From: Micractinium sp. NFX-FRZ
Taxonomy: Eukaryota > Chlorophyta > Trebouxiophyceae > Chlorellales > Chlorellaceae
Assembly (NCBI GenBank): GCA_029339195.1
Contig: JAPTJF010000006.1
Span: 248,001 to 312,000 of the forward strand
Direction: 5' to 3'
Length of the DNA stretch: 64,000 nucleotides
The notes under the pieces were generated by a model. That model had not been told where the DNA came from, did not search any database, and saw only the letters and a list, made by a program, of their open reading frames with translations. Made by a program: the position numbers and the translations under genes. Positions 35,901 to 44,552 of the stretch are shown piece after piece (the first letter of the stretch is position 1; each line of letters starts with the position of its first letter).

Positions 35901-37899
35901 CACATGCGCCTGCCCACCTGCACTGCCTTTGTCCTCCTGGATCCCGTCACCCGGCCGCTTTGCAGGCTACCGTGCGGCGGCTGCATTTGGAAGCCTCGGG
36001 CAGCCCTCAAACGAGATCACTGATGTGAAGAGCGCAGCAGATGCCAGCTCACGCGCCGCTGTGGCGGCCTCCGCCGCAGCCGCAGCTGTGGCAGTCACCA
36101 AGGCGGCTGCCGCCCGCGCCGCGGCCCGCATCGCGCGCAGCGCGGCAGCCGCGCAGCAGCAGGCGGCGCCAGGCGGCGGCTCTACTGGTGCGGGCCCACC
36201 GGCGCTGCCCCCACCTGCGACCGCAGCGGGCAGCAGTGGCAGCAGCAACAGCAGCAGCAGCAATGCGGCGGCAGCTTCTGCAAGCAGCGCCCCTGATCCA
36301 GGCAGCAGCGGTGGCGATGGCAGCGAAGCCAGCAGCAGCGCGCCATCTGCCACAACCGGCCTGACAGCAGCAGTGATGGCGACGGCGGCGGCCAATGACG
36401 CAGCGGATGGCCCAGCAGAGTCCCAGCCCTCAGCTGCGGATAGAGCCAGCGCTCGTGCTAGCAGCACAGTTGAGCAGCTGACGGCGATGGCGGAAACCAT
36501 GCAGAAGCTGACTCTAGAAGTTGACGGCATCGTGCACAGCGGCACCTCTGGCAGTACCACCGGCGGCGGCGCAGCAGCAGGCGGCAACGGCAGCAGCGCC
36601 GGTTTTGATGCGGAGGTCAAGGTGGCGGCGGTGGAGGCGGTGGCGGCGGCCGAGGCGGCTGCTATCACCGCAGTAGCAGCTGGGGACCTGGCTGGTGCTA
36701 ACCAAGTGCTCCAAGATGCGGCAGCGGCGCTGCACGACACTGTGGCGCAGCTTGCTGCGGCAGAGAGCAACGCGGCTGCCTCTGCTGCTGCCGGCGAGGC
36801 AGCTGCCGCGCGGCGTCAGCCTGCCTCTGCCGCTGGGACAGCGCAGAGCCAGCAGCAGCAGCAGGCAGTGGCGGCAGCAGCGCTCGCGGGGGCTGCCAAG
36901 CGTGGCGCCGCGCTCTCTCCGCAGCAGCGGGCACAAGACGCGCTGGCTGCCGCTCAGTTGGCGGCTGCCGAGGCTGCCGACGCGGCAGCGGTGGCCGTGG
37001 CGGCGTCCTCGGCTGTCGACTCGCGGCAACCGTCGTTTGATTCAGATGACGACGACGGTGCTGAGCTGGCGGCAGCAGGCTCAGCAGGGGCAGCAGGTGT
37101 GGCAGTGTCCTCTACAGATGAAGCGATGGGGCTGGATGCGCAGCCGGCGGCCGAGGCGGCCGAGGTGCGTGGCAAGGGGCTGCCCTCTTACGACTCTGAC
37201 GACAACATCCTTGGACTCCCCCAGGAGCAGCAACCTTGGTGGCTACCCGCCACGCAGTTCCTCCCAGGCGTGCCCCGCAAGGGCGACCAGGAGGCGGCAG
37301 CGGGTGCGGCGGCCGAGGCCGACGGCGGCGCGGGCACCGCACCAGGTGCCTCCTCCTCCGCCCAGCAGCAGGCGCAGCAGCAGCAGGCGCAGCAGCAGCC
37401 CGGCCCGGTAGCTGACGTCGTCATCCCCCCGGATCTGCCCCTGGAGGAGATCACGGCGGAGGTGCTCAAGAGCTGGAAGTTCCGGGACACCCACGTGGAG
37501 ACGCTGGTGCAGAAGGTGCGGGGGCATGAGGGGCGCGGTGGGGGAGTGGGGGGATGCAGTGGGTGTTGGGGTCCACAGTTGGGGGTTTCACGTGCAGGTT
37601 AAAGGGAGAGGCGTTGATGGAAGGGGGCGTCGGCATGAATGGTGCGGCGGCAGGAGGAGGAGCGCCCCTGGCGGCCGCCCTTGTCCGTGGATTCTGTACA
37701 GCCCATGCTACCCACCCTTGCCCCTGAACTGAGGTGGTGCCTAAGAGTGCGTTGTGCCCGCCCTTTGGGTGCTGTGCAGGCCATGGAGGCGCGGCGGAAG
37801 GAGAAGGAGCGCCCCTGGCTGCAGATGCTGACCGTGTTTTCGGTGGCCAGCGCCGTGCTCCTCTCGGCTGTGCTGTACCGCCTGCAGCACATGCCGTGA
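29989..37899 (+). CDS. SMP-C2 membrane contact-site lipid-transfer protein
   Basis: Exons 29989-30096, 30214-30966, 31215-31319, 31633-31710, 32024-32138, 32353-32451, 32751-32809, 32984-33077, 33385-33548, 33840-33935, 34429-34524, 34975-35107, 35559-35630, 35966-37515 and 37780-37899 give 1213 aa. The N-terminus is basic and may be a transit peptide. A membrane segment lies at about 188-208. An SMP domain follows (about 280-495: WVNMCWRKAWRVYQ, IMEFTLDHEAPYFTNM, GFVGAPSIKVQLAPYNRI), then a C2 domain (526-657: VTLHEARDLPVW, WNQDFQFLVEDRS, WIGDSPMTGRTEVG). A 516-residue Ala/Ser-rich low-complexity stretch is mostly one exon, with acidic SDDDD and PSYDSDD motifs. A C-terminal membrane helix lies at about 1184-1205. 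This matches extended synaptotagmin/tricalbin/plant NTMC2 proteins, which tether ER to other membranes and move lipid. The TGA at 37897 may be bypassed by splicing (see the next entry). Confidence 0.82.
31521..31553. repeat. Decayed duplicate of SMP exon 4 start
   Basis: CCCTGCAG followed by CGCCTG.GC.TCATGGAGTT repeats the acceptor and first about 33 nt of the real exon (31633). This copy has no usable donor and runs to a stop. Confidence 0.85.
32461..32488. repeat. Interstitial telomere-like repeat
   Basis: Four consecutive units (TTTAGGG, TTAGGG, TTTTAGGG, TTTAGGG) begin 9 nt after the 5' splice site of the intron following exon 32353-32451. The plant/Chlorella telomere unit is TTTAGGG. 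Confidence 0.8.
33943..34395. repeat. CTG-rich compound satellite in intron 10
   Basis: About 450 nt of (CTG)n interrupted by CCG and by a recurrent TGCTGCCTTTGTCTGCTGCC block; the longer unit is repeated several times. It starts 8 nt after the donor and ends about 35 nt before the acceptor at 34428. Confidence 0.9.
34598..34853. repeat. Three exon-echo copies of SMP-C2 exon 11 end
   Basis: The end of exon 34429-34524 (coding LVEDRSAQ plus the donor) recurs at about 34598-34624, 34719-34749 and 34812-34853. The core GGACCGCTCCGCCCAG is nearly intact. The third copy also repeats the downstream intron text around AGCAGGGGTCC, so the unit extends past the splice site. Confidence 0.9.
35184..35306. 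repeat. Two exon-echo copies of SMP-C2 exon 12 end
   Basis: Parts of the end of exon 34975-35107 (WLPIESAMPG) and its donor flank recur at about 35184-35220 (GCGCCGTGCCTGGTGGGT) and 35272-35306 (CTGTCCATCGAGAGC). Confidence 0.75.
35688..35748. repeat. Exon-echo copy of SMP-C2 exon 13 end
   Basis: The end of exon 35559-35630 plus about 20 nt of intron is repeated; GGACTCAGGTAGGGTCTGCT is identical, including the donor. Confidence 0.9.
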
Positions 37900-38340
37900 G
37901 GAGCGCTGTACTGCTGGCTGCGCCGTCCCGCCTCCAGCGCATGCCGCAAGGAGCAAGGAGCGGCCGAGCTGCAGCCTGCAGCTGCTGTGCAGCAGTGGCT
38001 CAGGTGCCACAGCGATTGCTGTCCCCAGCACCCCTGCATCCCTCGGCGGGCGGCACCCCCTGCCATGCTGCACTGTGCTGTGCCGTGCGTTGCTGGCGGG
38101 CTGCCCGCCATACTCATGTTGTCTAGCTTGACCCAAATTCGATATTCTTCACCCCTCGTAGAGTTGCCTGGCTGTGCGCACCGTGGTGCCACACACTCAT
38201 GAGGCTCCACTCGCTTGCTTGCTCCAGCGGCAGCGGAGCAGCCAGCTGCATCCCTGGCTGAGCAGCCGTGCCCTTGGGCCTTACCCTGTGTGCTGCCTTG
38301 CCCTGCACCTCACCCGTGCATGCTGATATTTGTTGCAGAG

Positions 38341-40382
38341 CCCTGAGTTTTCGCGCCGGCCCCCCGCCCCCACCCCGGCGGGTGGCGGCCTGTGCCCGTC
38401 CTCCTCGATCCCCCCCGTGCCCTCGCCGCACCCATACCGTGTGAACTTGCCTGGTTTTCCTCCCTTCCTCGTTTTTCGGGTGCACCGTGCCATCCCTAAG
38501 CATTCTCTAGCAGCGGATACTGTTCTGTGTGAGATGAAATTCAAAGGGGGGCTTGTCCCCAGCAGGGAGGTACAGGCGGTACATGGGGCAGTTTGAGGAG
38601 AGCTGCTGCCTTATTCTCTGCCCTGCGATGTGACTCTTCCCCGCTGCAATTTCATTAAAATGTCCAGCGCTCACAAAGACGTGTCCGCAACCACCACGCC
38701 GGCCAGTCACCAAGGTGCCGTGTGCTGCTTGCCGCGCGCGTACCTTTTCTGCTGGTACTAGCTCTAATTGGATTCTCAGCCCCGTCCAAGGTTGGCCCGC
38801 TCCCACCAAAACGCCCCTCTCCCCAGTGCAGCTGGCGACTATGGCGGTGGCGGCGGCAGCGCCGCTGTGGGTGAGTGCGCGGCCCAGCGAGGACAGCCAG
38901 CAGCGGAAGCGGCATGCGCCCTCACAACAAGCGCTGCCAGCAGCCATCAGCGTGCCAGCACAGGATCACAGTAAACCCTCTGTTGGCAGCCCTGGTGATG
39001 CCCGCCTCCGGCCGGTGCGGCACTGCCGGCGGCGCAGGTGGCGCCAAGCCCGGCACCGCCAGCTGATCACGACCCTAAACACTCTCCCGGCCTTCTGCCG
39101 CCCGCGTTGCCCACTGCAGGCGGCGCAGGTGGCGCCAAGCTGGGCAGCGCCTCCGGCCAGGGCTTTTCGATCGCCGCGCTGTCAGGCGGCGAGACGGGCG
39201 GGCTGCGGGACATCACTGGCGGGCAGACGGGGGGTGTGAGCGACCTGACAGGTGGCACCGCCGGCGGCTTTGGCGACATTACAGGTGGGCCTCAAACCCA
39301 CATCATGCTTCAACTGTGGCACATTGCGCCCGCAATGCTGGTGTGCAGGAGATCATCTTACAACAGCATGTTGTAGCGGCACGACTGGGCAGGGGACGCT
39401 GCGGGAGCACAGCGTGACGAACCCTGGAGGCTCCTCCCCACATGTGGCAAGCGGGTGCCCACCGCTGAGCATCCACTGCTGTGTGCGCCCTCACCCTTGC
39501 TGTCTTTCTTGCAGGCGGCCCCACAGGTGGTGTGTCTGACATCATGGGTGAGTGGATTCGCAACCTGCTCCAGAGCCCTGCTGTGCTGCTACTGCCAGGC
39601 GCACGGGGGGGGGGGGCCTGCATGCGCCACGTGTGCAATCCAGCGTGGTGGACACCCACAGATGCACAGCCTCCGAACCTCTGACGGTTATGCGTGGTGC
39701 AATCGTCCATGCATGCCCGCGTGCAGGCGGCAGCACGGGGGGCATGGCCGACATCACAGGTGGGTGCAGCCCACCCGTGGTTCTTGGACACTCGAGGCGT
39801 AGAAACAGCGATGGGCATGCTGTTTCGCTGCCGGCATTGCCGCCTGCCTGCACCGGCCCGCTGAGCGTGGCTTCCGGCAGCAACCGAGGCAACGCCCCCT
39901 CCCCGCTGTCCCCATGGGTGCCTGTGTGCAGGCGGCGGCACCGGGGGCGTGAGAGACATAACTGGTGAGCCGTCTAAGTCGAACTTCATTTGCGGAACTG
40001 TGAGACTTCTACTTCTCAGCCCGCAACAGCAGGAGGAGCTGCTCCTTTGTGGCCCCCCCAATCCGCGGGGGTACTCTGCTGGGCCGGGCGGACGGGCTGC
40101 CCCGGGCCAAGGTGGCAGCAGTAGCAAGCAGGCGTGTGTGCACTTGTGCAAGGGGCCAGGGGGAGTTGTCAGAAGTTGGCAATCGAGCCTGCCGACTTGT
40201 GCCTGTTCGGGCGTCCGGCAGGTGGAACCAGCCGTCCTGGTTCCACCCCCGAAGGACTGCCTGCTGACGTGTCGCCCGCTTTCACTGGTGCAGGGGGCGA
40301 GACCGGCGGGCTAGCAGACATCCAGGAGGGCCCACATGCTCGCCGCTCCAGCTTGAAAGACATTGGGCCCGACCAGCACTGA
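38341..40382 (+). CDS. GGxTGGxxDIT repeat micro-exons (probable C-terminus of SMP-C2 gene)
   Basis: Exons 38341-38438, 38832-38870, 38990-39037 (weak), 39120-39284, 39515-39547, 39727-39759, 39932-39964 and 40294-40382. All internal junctions are phase 1. They encode a Pro-rich stretch (PEFSRRPPAPTPAGGG), a Gly-rich stretch (GDYGGGGGSAAV), then seven 11-residue units of the form GG(E/Q/T/P/S)TGG(L/V/M)xDIT, ending in IQEG and KDIGPDQH. I see no start codon of its own. The upstream TGA at 37897 can be skipped by a good donor at 37896 (ATGCC|GTGAGG), joined in phase to the AGAG acceptor before 38341. No TGTAA occurs between 37899 and 40532. I therefore infer one gene of 1391 aa (29989-40382). 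A separate gene remains possible. Function of the repeats is unknown. Confidence 0.6.
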
Positions 40383-40792
40383 GGGGGCAGGCTGCCAAGG
40401 CGGGGGTGGTGTGCAAGTCTGTGCACAGGTGGCGGTGCCGCCGCCGGGCGGTATTGAGTTTTTAGCCGGCGCTGTCAGCATGTCCAGCCTAGCTGTCGTC
40501 CATCATAGCAGATCAGTGCAGTCTTGGCCTGTGTAAGTTACTGAGCAGGCAGGGGGCTGCATGCATTGCTCCCTGGTCAGGGGTGAGGGTGGTTTACCCT
40601 TACAAGTACCACAGTACTGACCCAAGCTGACTCACTTCAGATCAATGGGCACAACGGCTGCCGCCCGTATAATATGAGCGCATATTTGCACTGACATCCA
40701 TCCTCTGCACTCTTTTACACGCACAGCACTCTTTTTGAGTTTGCCGCAGGCGTGCCCGCGTGTCCTTTGAAGTGAGCGCCGCGACGGCCGCC
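40383..40792. other. Intergenic region
   Basis: This holds the 3' flank of the repeat exons (TGTAA at 40532-40536) and the upstream region of the next gene. Just before the ATG, TTTGCCGCAG (ends about 40750) resembles a 3' splice site, so a 5' UTR intron is possible. Confidence 0.45.
40532..40536 (+). terminator. TGTAA poly(A) signal
   Basis: This is the first TGTAA downstream of both the SMP-C2 stop and the repeat-exon stop; it is 150 nt after the latter. Confidence 0.55.
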
Positions 40793-41454
40793 ATGCACGC
40801 CTGTGCCTCTAGCGGAAGGGCCGAGATGTCATTCCACGCCGTGAGGGCCGCTGCGAGCTCGACTGCGCCCGCAAGTCCCTTCGCAGCCAGCAGCTCTCAG
40901 GTGGGGACGGCGCGCACCTCCTGGGCAGACTGTGAGCTCCAGAGCGCATGGCATGGGTCGGCAGGGCACGCGGGAACCTCCGCCGCCTGGCCAACAGTCA
41001 CTGAGTGGTCGCCCACCCCGCCACCCCCGCTCCCTCCGCAGATGCCGCCCGAAGAGGAGCTTTTGGCCGACCAGCTGTACTTTGAGCTGCTGCAGCCCGA
41101 GCCAGGCTCCTGCAAGCTCATCACGCAGCACAGCCAGGAGTTGAAGGAGATGCAGGAGGTGAGCCGGGGCTGGGGGGCTGGCCGATCCTGTGCGGCGCCG
41201 CTGCCCCGGGGAAGTTGCGTCTGCACGGCGCGCCTAGTGAGACCTGCTGCCTACTGTGCTCAACCGGAGCGACCCGTGCCTGACCTCGCGCCGCACGCTC
41301 ATCCCCCCTCCCTTGTTCTGCTGCGCAGGCAGCATTCGACCAGGCCAGCGCCGCCCTGCGCGGCAGCAGCCCGTGGCGGCCGGCGTGCCCCACTCACCCC
41401 CCATGTCCCTGGGTGCACCTGGCAAGCTCCAGTTCGGCAGCCGCCTGCCATTAG
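40793..41454 (+). CDS. Small protein of unknown function, paralogue A
   Basis: Exons 40793-40900, 41042-41158 and 41329-41454 give 116 aa. I do not recognise the family. The middle exon encodes an acidic amphipathic block: EEELLADQLYFELLQPEPGS, then C-K-L-I-T, and a helix QHSQELKEMQE. The last exon begins AAFDQASAALRGSSPWRP and then turns into low complexity. Exon 1 is Ala/Ser-rich. There is no signal peptide or membrane segment. The middle exon has exactly the same length (117 nt) and close sequence in the gene 2 kb downstream, with the same phase-0 introns, so both are real genes from a tandem duplication. A TGTAA follows at 42240. Confidence 0.7.
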
Positions 41455-41510
41455 GCCCACCTGCCAGTTGGCCAGCTACCCTCGCCTGCCAATAAGGGCA
41501 CCTACAGGCA

Positions 41511-41650
41511 ATGCTCAACACCCAACGCTCCGCCATGCCCAACCCAACGCTCAACACCCAACGCTCTGCTCCACGCCCAACCCAACGCTCAACACCCAAC
41601 TCAACGCACCACACTCAACCCAACGCCCCACACCCAAACTTGCCTGCCCT
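41511..41650. repeat. Minisatellite, CAACGCTCAACACCCAA type
   Basis: About seven imperfect copies of a 15-20 nt unit (CCCAACGCTCAACACCCAA) lie just after the stop codon of paralogue A. Confidence 0.85.
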
Positions 41651-42239
41651 CTCTTGGCATGCAGCCCAGCGCCTTGCAGAACGCACATGCCACGCCCGGG
41701 TACCCTATTCAGTGTGCGGGCGCTGCCGTGTGTCGGTGCCGCTTTCGTGCACCCCAAGCGCTGTTGATATTCACCTCCCACCCGTGCCGCCCGGCCCCCT
41801 TTTTTGAGCGCGTGTGCTCCTGCCCTAGCCAACGAGCGAGAACCCACCCACCCCACCTGATCCCTACAGTGCCATCCGCTCCCATATTTTGAAAATGAAC
41901 ACTGCTCGTGCTGCGAGGTGCCGTGCAGAGAACAAAGCCCGGTATTGCTTTTTCCAACTTCCTTGCCCCCCCGGGGGCCCCGCCTCCCTGCCGCGCGTGC
42001 ACGGCACCCGACCTCTGCCCCCCCTCGGGTGCCAACGCCGCACCTCCTGACATCGCGATTTTCAAAATGCCTGCGCACCTCTGATATGCCGCGTTTGGTT
42101 CTCTTCTTGTGCTTTTCTTCTCTTCCTGCCCAAGAGGGGCTGCCTCTGACCCCCTTCAGCCCCCTGATCCTCCTGACCCCAATCCTGCCTGCCGACAACC
42201 TCAGCTTTCCTGGGTATGCAACAGCACCTTTGGTGCCCT

Positions 42240-42244
42240 TGTAA
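42240..42244 (+). terminator. TGTAA poly(A) signal, paralogue A
   Basis: The first TGTAA after the stop, 786 nt downstream, which is a long 3' UTR if it is used. Confidence 0.4.
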
Positions 42245-42956
42245 GAATGGTGCATCTCTTGGTGCCGTGCCTGCTGGCGTGGTGGCGGCAGCTCAGCAGG
42301 CACAGCAGGGGCGCAGCAGGTGGGAGCTGCCAGTGGCGGTGGCAACCTTGACACGCAGGGGTGGCGCACAGGTGGCTCGCCCCGACTCACTGGCATTGCA
42401 CGATGCGGTGCTGCCTCTGGAAGAGCAGTTGATGGTTTGCAAAACATCACAGGCTTTATAGCAGTAGGTGGCGCTTGTGTGCAAGCCTGATGGAGCCAAT
42501 TGGCTCCAATCGCCGGCACGGTACCGCCCCCTTGTGCCCGCTCCTGCGGGGGGAGTTCCTGCCTGGCAGTCCCGCAGGTCTGGTGGGGCCGCACATACTT
42601 GTTTAACGGGCCTTGGCCCATGCGGGGGCATTCAATAGGCATGTCAGAGCGGCTTGGGGGGCGAGCGGAGCCGAACTCAAAGCTGGACCCGGCACAGACC
42701 CATGGAGCGCCCTGCACTGTTTGCCTCTGGCACTGCTGGCGGTACTGCCCCCTCTGCAGACGTCATCAGCGCAGGACCATGTCGTCCTGTGCCCTTTAAA
42801 GCACACCTCGTGGCTTTCTCCACATACGCTCTTGCACTCAGCACCGTCCACCGCTGCTCTCTCGACCAGCTTCTCGACCGTCTGCCCGCCGGCGCCCGCT
42901 AGCCCGCCGTCGCTGGCCCGCCCCTCGCATACTCACAGGCTCTCCCAGCACACACC

Positions 42957-43682
42957 ATGCATTCCACTTCCTTCCGCGACTGGAACGGAGCCTCAAGCCG
43001 CAGCGCAGCCTTCACTCCCACGTCCCGCCTGCAGACGTCGCGCCCCGTCATGCCCGCGTTTAGCAGAGCGCAGGTGAGGGCCTTTACGCTTATGACTGCG
43101 TGAAGAAAGCTGCTGAGAGCGCCGGGAGCCTGCAAGACGGGCAGGGGGTGGCCTGCAGCCTGCCGCCGCCCTGGCTGCCGTTGTGCGCCCCATTGGACAA
43201 CAGGCACACCGTTGTGCCCCTGTGTCCTGTCTCGCAGGCCGCACCCGAGGAGGACCAGCTGGCAGACCAGCTATGCTTGGAGCTGCTGCATCCCGAGCTG
43301 GGCTCCTGTGAGCTCAGCACACAGCGCAGCCAGGAGCTGAAGGAGCAGCGGGAGGTGAGGCGGGGCGGGGAGGAGCCGGTGGGGTGGCCGGCAACACCAT
43401 ACTGGCGGGTGACCGGCTTGTGGCACACACTGCCTGCGCTGCACCCCCTGCCTTACTGCTCCCAACACATGACTCTGTGCTTCGACTGAAGTTGATTTGA
43501 GCTCCCTTGGTATTGCCCTGCAGGCAGTCTTTGACGAGATCAGCGCCGCCCTGCAGCAGAGCAGCCCGTACCGGCACGCCCCATGGGTGCCTCCCGCGTG
43601 CGGAGCCGCGGCGGCGGTTGCCTGCCATCGAAGCTTTGGAGCACTCCCCCCGGAGACACCCAGCCCTGAATTCACCGCCTGA
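42957..43682 (+). CDS. Small protein of unknown function, paralogue B
   Basis: Exons 42957-43073, 43238-43354 and 43524-43682 give 130 aa. The middle exon (EEDQLADQLCLELLHPELGS, C-E-L-S-T, QRSQELKEQRE) aligns with paralogue A without gaps. Exon 3 begins AVFDEISAALQQSSPYRH, again matching A, then diverges into PPETPSPEFTA. Exon 1 starts MHSTSFRDWNG and is Ser/Thr/Arg-rich. Both introns are phase 0. The conserved unit (LADQL..ELL.PE.GSC.L.TQ.SQELKE plus F..ISAAL..SSP) points to a short helical interaction domain in otherwise disordered protein. No function is known to me. Confidence 0.72.
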
Positions 43683-44552
43683 AGTAGAGCCATAGCCTCT
43701 CCCGGCCTGTACTTGGTGCACGGGCTGCATCCCACGCCCTGCATCATGCTCGGCCAGTGGTTCCCTGCGCTGACCGCCAATATGCCCGCTTGTTCCAACT
43801 CCCTTCTCAACGCATCCTGATGCCTGCCCCCCACCCCACTTTGACCTTGCAATGAATGCCTGCCCCGCTCCCTTGCCCACGACTTCTTTAAGCCATCTGC
43901 GCAGTTCAATTCCAACCTACTGCCCATGCGTTTCAACAATGACAAACGTTGGCGCGCCCCCCCCCATGCATTTTTGTTCTTGCCTGTTCACGCCCCCTTT
44001 GCATCTGATTGGCCACCCATTGCGGCGCCCCTGCCTCAATGCCGGACATGCTTGCCGCGGACACACTCGCCCTTTTTGCCCCTTCCGTTGGCCTGTGGAC
44101 CCTTGTTGGCCCTTGGCTCAGTGCCCCTCAGATGCACGCACCTGAGCTTCTCAACTCCCAACTTCCCTGCTGCCCAGGCCGCCCAGCAACCACCACGCCT
44201 CCCCCTCTTGTGCCACCATCCTCTCCTCTTGGATAGCCAAGCCTCTGCCCCTGTAACAACAGCTAGCCGCCAGCAAGGAATGGAGTGGGCGCCAGGGAGC
44301 AAAGAGGGGCATGTGCACGAGAGGCCGGGGTGGGATTTCAACAGTGCGGGTACTTAGGGAGCATGAAAGGGCAGCAGCACAAGGCAAAGCGATTGCCAAA
44401 CTTGGGGGAGAAAAGGTCCGCGGGGATGATTCCAGGGAGGGCTGGGTTGGGCAGAGCGGGTGGCAGGGCGCAGTGCCGGGGGCGAGCAGAGCGTCACACC
44501 CTGCCGCCCAGGCAAATATGCCTGCCAGCACGCTGTGGTCGCCAACAGCGGC
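43683..44552. other. Convergent intergenic region, paralogue B/SEC13
   Basis: These are 3' flanks. A plus-strand TGTAA lies at 44252 (paralogue B). I see no minus-strand TGTAA for SEC13. No gene is supported. Confidence 0.5.
44252..44256 (+). terminator. TGTAA poly(A) signal, paralogue B
   Basis: TGTAA, 569 nt after the stop codon. Confidence 0.45.

Larger units (their letters stand above)
41455..42956. other. Spacer between the small paralogues
   Basis: This contains the 3' UTR of paralogue A, a minisatellite (41511-41650) and a TGTAA at 42240. A 388-codon minus-strand frame here has no domain or splice support. Nothing else is recognisable. Confidence 0.5.

Noticed and set aside
38990..39037. 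Exon with GTAGGAG-type end before the DIT repeats as a separate gene start
   Set aside because: No ATG in context. It fits only as a phase-1 internal exon or as an echo of the following exon (shared GGCGGCGCAGGTGGCGCCAA), so I kept it as a weak exon rather than a gene.
41551..42717. 388-codon minus-strand frame
   Set aside because: Overlaps a minisatellite and the 3' UTR of paralogue A; no domain or conserved motif.
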